Origin: Siphonodentalium dalli | Taxonomy: Eukaryota > Mollusca > Scaphopoda > Gadilida > Siphonodentaliidae | Length of the DNA: 64,000 bases | NCBI GenBank assembly: GCA_032622095.1 | Contig: CP136069.1 | Location: 184,749,122-184,813,121, forward strand | Direction of reading: 5' to 3' | Part shown: positions 1-11,490 of the stretch, one piece after another | How the letters are laid out: the number at the start of each line of letters is the position of its first letter | Numbering within the stretch: position 1 is the first letter of the stretch | Position numbers and translations under genes: made by a program | The notes under the pieces: generated by a model | Seen by the model: the letters and a program-made list of their open reading frames with translations, nothing else | Database searches by the model: none | What the model was told of the DNA's origin: nothing

Positions 1-258
1 AACAGACTATGCCAGTCTGTGGATGATGTTTGATTGTATGTGTTGGTGGTGATGATGATGATAATCAAGATGTGTTATTAAGATGAATAAATGCTATTGA
101 AGACTACAAAAGGTAATATGAACTTTCCATAGACCCTGCCCACCAAGACTGAGAATTAATTGACGGAGCCCATACTGCCAAGGCTAACTATATAAATTTA
201 ATGTCAAAGGCTCAAGGACATTTAATAATATAAATGGACCCATAGTAACCCTATGACA
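1..258 (+). mobile_element. 3' part of an LTR (retrotransposon remnant)
   Basis: This stretch lies immediately upstream of a tRNA-Lys-complementary primer-binding site, which is where the 3' end of a 5' LTR belongs. It ends in ...GACA followed by a TT spacer, matching the usual CA terminus of an LTR, and it contains an AATAAA-like signal near position 88. The LTR start is outside the window, and no gag or pol frame is recognisable downstream, so the element is probably a solo or decayed copy. The call rests mainly on the adjacent primer-binding site. Confidence 0.4.
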
Positions 259-260
259 TT

Positions 261-307
261 TGGCGCCCAACGTGGGGCTCGAACCCACGACCCCGAGATT
301 AAGAGTC
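261..307 (-). other. tRNA-Lys(CTT) 3'-half complement (retroelement primer-binding site)
   Basis: Read on the plus strand this begins TGGCGCCCAACGTGGGGC, the complement of a tRNA-Lys 3' end including the post-transcriptional CCA. The match continues through the T arm, variable loop and anticodon stem to the CTT anticodon (complement AAG near 301), about 47 nt with one evident mismatch, then stops. Genomic tRNA genes of eukaryotes do not encode CCA and the 5' half is missing, so this is not a functional tRNA gene. A primer-binding site copied from the priming tRNA explains both facts. Confidence 0.6.
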
Positions 308-1760
308 ATTAAGAATGCTTATCATGTTCGAAGCTTATCTCCATGTGTATTAGCGTCCACGAATTCGTCCGTATTTATTTACTTGAAACGCAAAGCGTAA
401 CTGGTTGGTCGCCATTGTTTTAGTTCACACAAGACATGATGACGGATTGTTAAATTAGCTCTTAATTAAATAAGTAAAGCAGTCACGTGGGTGGGGTGAG
501 ATAGATGGTCATCACGTGTTATGTGAAACAGGGAAATCTCACCCAGCTATCTCACACGGGCTGCCTGTGCTAAAGTGTGTAGGGGGTGGGAGAAATACAT
601 ATCTGCTATTTCCAATTGTATTGATTAATTCCTCTTCAATTTCTGAGAATATTAAAGGGGTTGAGTAATCACTATTTTCTGCGGGAATATAAATTAAGCC
701 AAATGATAGGACGTCGGGCATATTTGTTATTTTTTTTTTTAAATTTCAAGCCACAATACGTATTTATAATCACTCTGTTTTGTGGTAACGTGTGTAACTA
801 AGTCGGCTTTAACCATAATGCACAAACCACCAGAGTTGACGATTTTTGAAAAATAACGTATAACCGGGCACTGATATCATGTCTGCATCATTCCATAGAG
901 CGATGTAGACGTAGCTCCATGGAATAGCATTGCAGGTTCGGTGCATCACAATCACACTGAGCTCTGCATACTTGCTCACTGACTTCCCCTAATGATAAAG
1001 CTGAGACCACAAGATAAAGCTCTATAACAATGTACCGACTCGGCTAACGCCTACTTTATGAATGTCAATCCATTCTCGGGGTGTACTAAATCTTTCAAAT
1101 ATTTTGTAAGAACTCAATATATTTGTAGGCACCCATCGGGAAAACCTATCGTAATAATATATGTACCTTGTCAACTGCACCATGCCAAATTAATACACTC
1201 TGTATAAATTATGTCTCTTTTAAAGGCGGACTTCACATGCGGACGAGAATTTAAACAACCTATAGCAATAACATACTTGATGAGCCTGATCACATAGTTG
1301 GGTATCGAGCAGTATAATTACCCTCCTGCATACCATCGTTAACCTACATATGGCTCCCAAAAATTAGAAATTATGCAAGGATGGCTGATAAAACCTGAGC
1401 AGCAATTATTGTGAAGCATTCCAGTGAGAATTCTACAAAAATAATAAACTTCATCAGGAAAGTACCCATCGAGAAGACGCAATTTGAGATCTACCTGAAC
1501 CGACGTGACTTTAATTGTTTGTTTCCATCACTTTTGTCGCCTACTATATAGATACAGGCTGCAAAATAAACCATGGCTTTATTTTAGCACGTGCTAAAAT
1601 TAAGCAAGAACTGATACTTCAACTACCATAATAAAGGCACGTTATCAGAACTACAGAAAATCTTGCAATCGATTTAAATGTTTCCTAAACACATTCCCCA
1701 TTAATTTCTTACCCCATTTACACTGTAGCTGATGTTAATGACTTTTAAACTAACATAGAG
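308..1760. other. AT-rich spacer, no gene seen
   Basis: Only short frames with frequent stops occur on either strand. No domain, tandem repeat or TIR was recognised apart from a small palindrome (TTTAGCACGTGCTAAA) near 1583. Part may be decayed interior of the LTR element that starts the window. Confidence 0.5.
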
Positions 1761-1862
1761 ATACAAGGCATATTTTCGCTCGAATGATTTAGCAAATAGA
1801 GGACCTCGTTTAAGCTCGGTCCCCCATTTGCTGAATCATTCTCGCGAAAATAAACCTTGTAT
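1761..1862. repeat. Hairpin (foldback), about 37-bp arms
   Basis: The arms 1761-1797 and 1826-1862 are near-perfect inverted repeats beginning ATACAAGG and ending CCTTGTAT, separated by a loop of about 28 nt. It resembles a very short foldback MITE or the fused ends of one. No coding capacity. Confidence 0.6.
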
Positions 1863-2129
1863 CCCGTCAAACTATATGGATATTCTCTATATAAGAGGAT
1901 CAGCTTATAGTCCAGGAGATCGACCCCAAGAAATAACAAATGTTGCTCATTTTGACGGACAAGTGCTATCCGGTCTAATTTTGTAGTAAAATATTATGTA
2001 GATTACGAAAATCCATGATAGCAGTGGTGAATTTGTAGCTTAATTGGCGAAAAACGTGTTTTTATTGACCTACCCGACGACCGAAAATGAAAGAATTTCC
2101 CGGCGACGTCATAGTACTACTAGTAGTCC

Positions 2130-3015
2130 GGGAGCTAATATGGGTACCCTTGCACCCCCTGGGACTTAACTTCTCCCAACTCATGTTGTTCCTTACTATG
2201 TCCTTCAACTTTAACAAGAAATGTTAACAAGAAAAAAAAGTGGCCGTATAGACTCCAGACAAAATGGCGTCCATCATGGCCGCCGTTTTTCAGACCAGAC
2301 CCTAAGTCAGTTTTATGCAAATTATAGCGGTGAAATTCTTGTAAAATGTATACAAATGTATATATTTTCATGAAGCTAAGACATAATGTCACTTTTTTGG
2401 GGCAAAATTGAAACTCACCATCCAAGATGGCCACCAAAATGGCTGCCGGAAGTTGAAAATATGACTTTTTTTTTACAAATATCTTCTAGATCGATTCATG
2501 CTGTTTGGAACTGGTTGAGTAATGCGACTTTATTTTGTATTTTGTGTAACTGATCATTGGGGCAATTAAATATGCACTTTTTGGGTTCTTAGCCCCTTCC
2601 GTTCCCTCAAAATTTCGAATTTACAGAACGCAGTATAAAATTTCACAAACAAAATCACAATTGGGATTATAGTCATATTTTAACAAGAAATGAACAGAAC
2701 TTTGTAATGTAAGTGATGCATATGATTATACCTATGAATATTCCAACTCACTGGAACCAAAATCTTACTTTGGCTCAAAATGGCTGCCAAAATGGCTGCC
2801 AAAATATGGAAAATGATAAATATTGCCCCAGCGTGTCCTGCAATCGATTACAAGCTGTGGATGATGTACAAAATTGGCTATTCTGCCTTCTATACATTGA
2901 ATACTAACATGTCTGATGTGCCATGGTTAATTGTTACTATTGTCACCACTGACATCACCAAAAATATTGGACTTTTCTCTCATAAAGTTGACTTAAATAT
3001 CGGCAAAAATTAACT
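2130..3015. repeat. Repetitive spacer with clustered ATGGCNGCC motifs
   Basis: This AT-rich sequence carries repeated short motifs of the form AAAATGGCTGCC or AAGATGGCCACC at about 2265-2290, 2420-2445 and 2775-2805. Several are back to back. The same words recur near 16,250 and, as complements, near 29,970 and 30,140. Short frames here (for example 2713-2907 and 2780-3013) are not protein-like. The block is probably a decayed dispersed repeat. Confidence 0.4.
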
Positions 3016-3099
3016 TTTTATGTTTGGACCATTTTTGCAATTAAAATGTAACTATATTTGAGTTGAAAGGTGTTTATTGTTTTGGTCTATATTAAATGT

Positions 3100-4330
3100 G
3101 TCACACTACGAGATTTATAGACCAAATTGTTCGCCCGATTTTGACATAACTCTATACTCTCATTAAGTAGACATGGATAAACTTTTTATATGCAGCCTGT
3201 GTCAGGGAGGACGCAGTTATATAGGGGTGATGTAATATAGTGTGTCATTTTGACATATTTCTCGATGGGTTAATATATAATGCTATGTTATTATGGTCTG
3301 AAATGACTAATATCGAGATTTCTGGTGACCATTCAACGTTTGATACCATTTGATGTCCTGACGGGGTATATTTTAGAAATTCTGACACGTCACCAAGCTT
3401 CGGTACATGTCACGAAGCTTCGGTACATAGGATGAAAAACCGCCACAGATTTGGGGTTAATGATGCAAGGTCACATTTTTCGCCAGATTTCGACATAACT
3501 ATATGCTCTCATTAAGTAGACAATTATAAACTTCTTGTATGTAGCACTGTGTCAGGGAGGAAGCAGTTATATAGGGTGGATGTAATATAGTGTGTCATTT
3601 TGACATAATTACACCATGGGTTAATATATAATTCCATGATAATTACGATCTGAAATGACTGATATCAAAGTTTATGGTGACCATTCAACGTTTGATGCCA
3701 TTTGACGGTACGTGTCACGAAGCTTCGGTAAATTGAATGAAAAATCGCCACAGATTGGGGTTAACGATGCGAGGTCACATTTTCGCCAGATTTTGACGGA
3801 ACTGTATACTCTCATTAAGTAGACATCGATAAACTTCTTATACATGTATGTAGCTCTGTGTCAGGGAGGGAGCAGTTATATAGTATGTGTAATATAGTGT
3901 GTCATGACATATTACTCGATGGGTTAATATATAATGCGATGTTAATTGTGATCTGAAATTATTAATATCCGGGTTTCTGGTGACCATTCAACGTTTGTTA
4001 CCGGTACCATATGATGTCATAAATGATATGGTGGTATATTCCTGGAGTTCTGACACGTCACGAAGCTTCGGTACATGGCACGAAGCTTCGGTGCATTGGA
4101 TGAAAAACCGCCACAGGTTTGGGTTTAAGAATGCATTGTCAATTTTTGTTTTGCCACAGCACTTGGAAATAAGTACCCAGGGTCACATGTTTCTTCTGAT
4201 TTTGATAGCACTGTATACTGTTATTAATAAAGATACACCTTGATTAACTTCATGTTGAATGAACCAGTCACAGTATAATTTTCAATTATTGAACATTTAA
4301 CTTGAATGTCACGAATAATCGGTACATTCA
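3100..4330. repeat. Tandem satellite, about 300-400-bp unit, over 3 copies
   Basis: The same ordered blocks recur: a CTCTCATTAAGTAGACA block near 3157, 3505 and 3809, then GTCAGGGAGG, then GACCATTCAACGTTTG, then one or two CGAAGCTTCGGTACAT palindromes, then a GGATGAAAAA block. Spacing is about 350, 305 and roughly 400 bp, with a degenerate last unit. No ORF is conserved across units, so this is non-coding satellite DNA. Confidence 0.7.
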
Positions 4331-5360
4331 TGTTTTTGTTTCGACGTCGACTGTATGCATAAATCTGATTTAAATATAGTAATATATAAATAATAATTAA
4401 TGTACCGAAGCTTCGTATCTATAGGTTACAAACACCTAATTATTTTCCATAGGCGACAGTGTTAACTAAAAGTCCCGCCGGCTATGGGTTAAGCCTGTTT
4501 GAACTTCAAGTGGTCAATTTTCCCGTGGCACGTCATCCGCTGCACCAGTATGTGACAACAAACGCGCCATTTTCGGTGTTTTTTTCAAACGATAATCTTG
4601 CATTTCCACAACTACCCCATTTACTGCACAAAAATCAGCAGCATAAACATATCCAGACCCCTTGCGTAACTTCTGGATACCACCAGACTCTTCCTGGACA
4701 TCTAAACATACACAATCGCCATATTTATGTAAGCTGTGATTTTCTGTTCCCGATTAGGGATATTTCCCTCAATGATAATCAACCAATCAGCAGCCAGATT
4801 GTTTAGTTATGCTGACTCGAGTTTCAAGAAGCGTAACTCTATATAATTAGTTGCTTGTAACTTATAATTGTAAAGAAAATCGAACTTTGATCGTGTAAAC
4901 TGCGCCAAATTTACAAAAAAAGCTTTACTGTGATACGATAGAAATATAGAAGTCATTGGACATCCTATTATCTCCCAGTGGTCCCACATACCCCGTTTTA
5001 AAATTGACCCTTTTTTGGGGGGTAAGAAATAGCACCGATACTCGATTCCTGATAACCCTGGAAGCACAGTTTAGTAGAAAGATACTAATGTCTCATGTCA
5101 TGCTTGTTATATACATATATACTGCACAGTGTCGCATGCCCCATGTCCATCCACTCTCTAATCGGAATATTATGACCACAAATGTGACCACACCCAAAAT
5201 TCAGGCTTTTTCATCATAATTTAATTTGTAAAATCCGACTCGCGTGCATAACGCACAGGGTAGAAAGGCATATGTATACGTTTTGGAAACTAGTTACGTA
5301 TATCTACCATACGCCTTAAGGAATTTATCTAATTTTGAACAGTACAATGTTTAATTAGAT
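4331..5360. other. Spacer, no gene seen
   Basis: No coding frame with domain-like composition is visible. A block at about 4445-4470 (TAGGCGACAGTGTTAAC) recurs in inverted orientation near 24,465-24,490, so part of this stretch belongs to a dispersed repeat. The frame at 4459-4806 is open but has no recognisable motif or support. Confidence 0.4.
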
Positions 5361-5815
5361 TTGAATTAGACCCCCCCCCCTCAACTTAGAAAACAAGTAG
5401 AAACCTTCTTAAATCCATTAAAAAACATTGTAGAAGCCAAGTTGTAAATTATTTAACAATATTAAAATAATTATGGTGAATTTTAACCTTAAAATCATAC
5501 TAAGATGAAATGGTTGCAATTTGGACGATTTTGCGTAAAAAAGTAAAAAAAATGGTAAAATATTGAAAAAAAACCATTTAAATTCTTCAATTTTTTCAGC
5601 ACAATTAGTTATTTAACATTATTAACACAATTACTATTCAATTTAATTACCAAAATCATGCTAAAATGAAATCTTTACACATTGAAAAAAAAATGAAAAT
5701 TTTGGGCTTAAAATATCGAAAAATGCCCGAAAAATCGAAAAAAAAACAAAGAAGGCTACAAATTTGTTCTTGCTATCATGATTTTTCTTCAATACCATAC
5801 CTAAAACATTAAAAA
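5361..5815. repeat. AT-rich degenerate tandem repeat
   Basis: Two to three diverged units of about 170 bp share A-tract-rich wording (AAAATTGAAAAAAA-like, CAATTAGTTATTTAACA, AAAATCATGCTAA). There is no coding capacity. A C-run at about 5370-5380 precedes it. Confidence 0.4.
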
Positions 5816-6069
5816 TAACATGGTCGCAGCTTGTCCGTCAATATGAGCAACACTACCTCCCGATCTCCTGGACTATTATGGCAGTCGGTTGTGGGTGGAG
5901 AAATGTTGAGATTACTTCTGAAATATTTATGGGATTGGTTAATTATACAAGATGCATGGGGGTTTATGACTGAATATACAAATTGTGACATTACATGCAC
6001 GCACAGAATGTAAACCACAGCCCCCCCCCCCCTTGGAACGTAAGAGCCAAATTGAGGACAAGCAGGCAT

Positions 6070-6096
6070 GCTCGAACGAACGAACGAACGAACGAG
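6070..6096. repeat. (CGAA)n microsatellite
   Basis: About six consecutive ACGA/CGAA units are present. Confidence 0.8.
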
Positions 6097-6439
6097 GAGA
6101 TTGGTAACTTTGAGCTTTGAATTGTTCATTAGATGGCTGTAAATTGTATGTATTAAATCAAGCCTCTAACCAAAGTCTGGTATGTAACAGGTTATATAAA
6201 AAGTTGACGAGAAAGACGATTGCCATTATACTTCGCAATAACGCGGACATGAATAATCTAAAGTAACACAAAAGTCCAGCCCTGAAGGACCCATCAAATT
6301 AAAGGAAAATAAGCTTCCAATATCAATTAGTTTACGAAGCAGACAAAATTATAAAAGAAAAGAAGAGACCGGGTTAAAGGTAAAGACTCTACCGGCGCAT
6401 CATTAACTGGTAATAAAACACATGCACTGAAGGATTGTA

Positions 6440-6850
6440 GGTGGTAACATTGCAAATGATTTAAAGTGATGTGAAACACTCCGGCTGGGTGATCAAATAG
6501 AAATGGAGAATAATCTTGCCCAAAGTAGTTATTTTTATGAATATTAACCCAAATTTACAACACACACCGTCAGTCTTATATATTTATTAAATGCAACGAG
6601 TATCGATGGCGAAAATCATTTGAGTTAGTTTATCGCCGATTGTTGCGTCCCGAATTGAGATGTAAATATTTACAATTGATCGTATTTCAGACGGTGTTTT
6701 CTATGGAGTTGTATGGTCGATTTCTTTGAAATTTTGGGCGATGTTAGTAGAATGCTAACCCCCCCCCCCCAGTTAGCATAACGCCTGAGTACTAATTTAT
6801 CAGTTTTACGCACCCGAACAAGTCCATATTAGGTCTTTAAAGGAATAGTA
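6440..6850. repeat. Dispersed repeat with inverted relatives at 49.7 and 61.7 kb
   Basis: Positions 6459-6521 (contains TGATGTGAAACACTCCGG) reappear as the reverse complement at about 61,655-61,718. Positions about 6644-6845 (including a TGTAAATATTTACA core and a poly-C run) reappear in reverse complement at about 49,720-49,905. The three loci are partial copies of one family of unknown class. Confidence 0.55.
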
Positions 6851-7118
6851 GGTACTCAAGTAGGCACCAGGGGTATGACTGACTGATAAAACTGAAGTAT
6901 TCGTTGGATGAAGATCTTAAGAACTGGACTATTTCATTGGACGAAGATCTAAAAAACTGGACTAAATTGATATTTCAGAAAGCAAATAATTAACCAATCA
7001 GTGATGTTATATGAATAGTGAGAATGACCAAGTCCTACCCGAGGATGAATTACTACTGTCATAAACTAATTACATGAACTAATATGTCTTAATGAAGTAA
7101 CAGAAAGAAAATATGTTA

Positions 7119-8378
7119 GGCCCGTTTCAAACGACGGATTTTTGTCGACTCGAATCTAATACCAGACCCACAATTGTATTAAATGCGTCAAAGATGCGAC
7201 ATATGAAACAATTGTATCCGTGTCAGAAGCACCACAGACGAATCTCCGTCCAATTCAACCGAATCTTCGTCGTGATGCGTCTGAAATCCGTCTTGGTTTC
7301 ATAGGACGGATTTTTGAGGACTCGAATCTAATACATGTTACAGAAAAAGCCGAAAGCTGCCGAAGTACTGAATGCAAATGACATGACAATGATGTGATAA
7401 TGATATAATAATGAGGGAGTTCCCCTTATCTGCGGAAATACCCACATGACGTCATTTGTCACAGGCGTGTCACTGACTCACATCTTATAATGGATATTGT
7501 ATCACTGATTTATAATAATTCATATATACCGGTATAAGGGGTAGGGGTGGTAGCAACTGATTCATAATAATTCACATAAACCGGTATTCCTTATAAGGGT
7601 TAGTAGGTGGATGGAAGTCGCTGATTTATAATAATTCATATATACCGGTATTACTTATTATAAGGGGTAGGGGTGATACCACTGATTTATAATAATTCAT
7701 ATATACCGGCATTACTAAGAAGGGGTATGGGTGGTAGCAACTGATTTATAATAATTCATACCGATATTACTTATTGTAAGGGTTAGGGGTGGTACCACTG
7801 CTTTATAATAATTCATATATACCGGTATTACTTATTATAAGGGGATCAGTGGTGGTACCACTGATTTATAATAATTCATATATACCGGCATTACTAATAA
7901 GTGGTATGGGTGGTAGCAACTGATTTATAATACTTCACATATACCGGTACTAATTATAAGGGGTAGTGGTGGTACCACTGCTTTATAATAATTCATATAT
8001 ACCGGTATTACTTATTATAAGGGGTCGGGGTGGTACCACTGATTTATAATAATTCATATATACCACATTACGTATAAGGGGCAGTGGGTGGTAGTCTCTG
8101 ATTTATAATACTTCACATATACCGGTATTCCTTATTATAAGGGGTAGGGATGGTACTCGCTGATTTATAATTATTCGTGTATACCGGTATTTACATGCAT
8201 GGTATACACACATTGGTTGCACGATATAACATTTATGGAGGGCACCTTTAAATAAATGTATTAGATTCGACGCGACGAAGATGCGTCCGTCTGAAATTTA
8301 TTTTACCGCAGTCGCATCACCGACGGATTTAATACAATTAGATTCGAGTCGACAATAATCCGTCCTTTGAAACGGGCC
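7119..8378. mobile_element. PIF/Harbinger-like TIR element filled by tandem repeats
   Basis: The ends are inverted repeats starting GGCCCGTTTCAAA on the left (7119) and the complement on the right (ending 8378), extending about 40 bp through a GTCGACTCGAATCTAAT block. A TTA trinucleotide flanks both ends (7116-7118 and 8379-8381), the target duplication typical of PIF/Harbinger. A second copy of the TIR-like sequence lies inside at about 7299-7335 and another near 8262. There is no transposase ORF, so it is non-autonomous. Confidence 0.65.
7500..8195. repeat. Minisatellite, about 58-bp unit, about 12 copies
   Basis: Units start with CTGATTTATAATAATTCATA and contain ATACCGGTATTACTTATTA and GGGGTAGGGGTGGTA. 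They begin near 7503, 7558, 7620, 7680, 7740, 7798, 7860, 7919, 7978, 8038, 8098 and 8159. Unit length varies by a few bases. The array lies wholly inside the Harbinger-like element. Confidence 0.85.
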
Positions 8379-8459
8379 TTACATACAAGGAAGTGATGAG
8401 TATATAAAGTATGAAAATGTAGGTAGAGAAAGCATACTTGTATCACTTACATTTACTTT

Positions 8460-9240
8460 AGTCAGTCACTGATTAATGATTATAAAGTTTAATATGCAAA
8501 TGCAGTTAAAACGTTCTAGAAGCAACCTAAAAATAACAGGAAGTCTACAACGGCTCAATATAGGTTCATGTTTAAAAAAAATGTGTTTACAAAAACAATC
8601 GGCTCAGAGGCAAGAAAAACGTGTTTATAAAAGCAACCGGCTCAAAGGCAAATTGAGTGTGCTTACCTACATGAGCAAAAACGTGCCTAGCCAGCAAAAC
8701 GTGACAAAGAGCAAAAACGTGCCCGTGAGCAAGAAACAGCAAAAAATAGGTCTAATGGAGCCAGGAAACTGCTGAAAATGTTTAAAAAAAAGAAAAGAAG
8801 AGAAATGTCTGCAAACAACAATCGACACAGAGGCAAGAACAAAACGTGCTTATTAAAGCAACTGGTTCAAATGCAGAATAACTGTGCTATATACATACAT
8901 GAGCGAAAAATTTGCCTATAGCCAACAAAACGTTCCAAAGAGCAAAAAAAGTAAAACGGAAATTAAAGGACCCTACATGTACGTCCTTTTTAGATTTCAA
9001 CAGGCTGAACAGCCAAATGGTTAATGAAACATGCATTACAAGCAATACATTTTGTGGGGAAAATAAAGGACTCTTAACACTATACATTGCAATTCTTATT
9101 ATATATTTTTTTTTACTCCCCATTTCTTTTCTTTTTTCCACACTAACCAAATTAGCAAATGCAAATTATATGCCCTCAAGTAAAGAATTCTTCAGAAAAA
9201 CGCCGAATTTAACTACTATGACCCCAATATGATCCCAAAC
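8460..9240 (+). pseudogene. Decayed charged-repeat coding sequence (Lys/Arg/Gln-rich)
   Basis: The DNA repeats a degenerate word of the type GAGCAAAAACGTGCC between about 8590 and 8950. In one frame this encodes a Glu-Gln-Lys-Arg-Ala-Arg motif several times (for example around 8670-8740), broken by stops and frame slips. Similar Lys/Arg-rich N-terminal repeats are found in some Helitron-type and other transposon-linked proteins, but nothing downstream confirms that. I do not recognise the gene, and the sequence is certainly not intact. Confidence 0.3.
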
Positions 9241-10300
9241 ACTGTTCATAAATCGCAACGTCCACAATTAGATGTGTGTGCAAAAATGGATATATCCTTG
9301 ACCTTAATAAAACAGGACTTCATGTTGACTGATAAACTCACCCCGTTCGATTTCAGCAGTCGTTTGCTGAACTAAAGCACACCTTATTGATACGTTGTTC
9401 TCATTCATGTCAAGAACAAAGTCAATTTATGTAAAACATAATAAAAATACATTTGATCTATAACTTTTTATGTAACTATAACAGTAGGTGTTTCACCAGT
9501 CAAGTGAACGGAAACTGGATGCAGCGACAATCGATTCAATGAATCAATGTAATAATTGAATCATACGTCAACAACATTAGTGAATTATAAGTTGAAATAA
9601 GATACGACTAACTATTCAATCGCGACAAAAGTACAACAAACGAGACGCTATAATTATATAAGGCGTAGATAAGAAAGTGTATAGAGGTAGTTCGTTACGT
9701 GTGTTAAACAATAACAATGCTGGGGAAACCCATGTTATTTATAGTATTTCCTGGAACTTTATAGTATTTCTTGGAATTACTCGAATGATGTATATAAACA
9801 AGCGATTGGCGTTGCTCCGGCCATTTAATTTGAGAAGTGGATGGAATTTCGCAACGACGAAAAAGCAGGTAAGTAATTGTTTACAGCAATCATTAAATTG
9901 TTTGCGATTTTGACCCAACAGTTAATTTCAGGTTTCAAGCATAATGGAAATAAACGCTCTTTATTTTAACTTATCACGACAAATTAATGAGGAACGCTCA
10001 CGTGGAGAGACTCGCATGCGCTGGAAGTTGCGATTGGGTGGGAAAACCCAATCCTCTAATTTATGTATAGTTTATAGTGATATTTCTTATTTCCGTGCGA
10101 AGTACAGTTGTATAATGTCTTCTCCGGTTTTCTGGTCATTACACGGGGGTCCAAGAATATTGTTTTATATATGTTATTTTAAACTTAAGATCTTACCTGA
10201 ACCATGTAGTCAACATACGAGAAATATGGTTTAACCTATAGATAAAATGTGTACAGAATTGAAATTATATTCTTGGTATGCGTGGACGTTTTTCACACCA
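9241..10300. other. Spacer, no supported gene
   Basis: A strong donor-like site (CAG|GTAAGTA at about 9866) and an acceptor-like site about 65 bp later (TTTCAG near 9932) lie between short open frames. The frames have no recognisable domain. The words GGGAAAACCCA and TTTATAGT recur near 9722 and 10,043, suggesting a small duplication instead of exons. Confidence 0.35.
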
Positions 10301-10334
10301 TAAGGGCGCGTACACATGAAGCTGCAAGAAAATA

Positions 10335-10385
10335 TCTGCAAGAAAATATCAGGTACAATTGTACTCTGATATTTTCTTGCTGCAA
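10335..10385. repeat. Hairpin made from the element's own TIR block
   Basis: The block GCAAGAAAATATCAG is followed by GTACAATTGTAC and then by the inverted copy ending TTTTCTTGC. The stem is about 15 bp plus a self-complementary loop. The stem word is the sub-terminal part of the flanking element's TIR, so this looks like a foldback of its end. Confidence 0.6.
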
Positions 10386-10792
10386 AGATTACGCCCGTGA
10401 GAAAGCGGCGGGTTATATGGCGTTGATTGAGCTCAATGTGACTAGTGTTAGTCGTGTTTGTTGAAGTGAATTACTGCGGACAAAACAACCTATAGTTCAT
10501 ATCGAATATTCATAGAGTTATAAAGTGTTATGGAAAATTTAAAATGCCACCTATTTTAACGAGAAAGGAACTCTCCCTCGTCGTTGGAGTAGGGATGTGT
10601 GTTCTTCGTGAACACATGAAACGACATCTAAACAGACGTTGGTGTGTTCGGCTCTGGGCCACACCCCACATGCGAGAAGAGCAAGGAGCCGCCAACAATT
10701 TCTTATTCGAAACGTGCAAACAGTCCAAATTAAAGAAAAACAACTAAGTCAAGGCATGTGAGGTACCAAATTATAAAGCATCCCCATGCGCA

Positions 10793-11490
10793 CAGGGACG
10801 TGGCTAGATGGTTTCCGTTTTTTCGTTGGGGGTGTCCACCTTGGGAAATTCCAACTGCACCCCCTTGAATCAGAATCAGACCAAACACAAGTTTTCCATA
10901 ATTCCATTTGCACCCACCTTGCACATCAGTGCTCTTAGGCCTAATATTAGACCATGGTTCGGCCCGGTGTGCGACAATTTTGTAATATTAGCAAGAAAAT
11001 CCTATCATCTAGACTATCCTCAAGCATTCCAAGAGTTGGAAATTTCAAACCTGACATCCCCACTTAGGTTGGAAAATTTACAACTGATGACAATTCCAAT
11101 GACAATGTTGACCAAATGTATGACAATGTTGTTTTCTTAAATTAACTAGCAGTTTTTTACTTTTGACTGGCCATGGGGGAGGGACCAGGACACAAGCTTT
11201 CCAAGTGTTGGAAATTTCCAACCTGTCACCCCATCCATGAGGTTGGAAAGTTTCCAACTGATAACCATTCCAGACCATAAGTTTTACCAAAAATAGGAAA
11301 ATATGCAAATATTGGTCCAAAAAAATTAATTCCCCCCAAGAATTGTTTTGAAAATCAAACTACAAGAACATTTTCAACTTATTGTTGGTGTGAAATTTCC
11401 AACTAATGTTTTGGCAGGTTTGAAAATTTGGACCAAAGTTGGGGGGGGGGGGTAAGACCCCCCCAAACTCCCCCTGTCGCCACGTCTCTG
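10793..11490. mobile_element. hAT-like MITE, diverged copy
   Basis: It starts CAGGGACGTGGCTAGA and ends in the inverted form CGCCACGTCTCTG. The interior words (TTCCAACTGCACCCCCTTG, GGTTGGAAA, CCAACTGATGACAATTCC, CTAGCAGTTTTTTACT) match the intact copies at 50,591 and 61,776. A clear 8-bp target duplication is not preserved. It lies inside the 10,304-11,815 element. Confidence 0.6.

Noticed and set aside
4459-4806. 115-codon frame as a small gene
   Set aside because: No domain, no splice context, no repeat of protein-level conservation; it overlaps a dispersed repeat end near 4,445-4,470.
9677-10234. Two small exons joined by a 65-bp intron
   Set aside because: The donor is excellent but the frames carry no recognisable domain, the upstream frame lacks a good start, and local duplications explain the resemblance of the two parts.
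11085-11105. Hammerhead-ribozyme core (CTGATGA words in the hAT-like MITEs)
   Set aside because: CTGATGA recurs, but the paired GAAA box and three-stem arrangement could not be found; the word is simply part of the MITE consensus.
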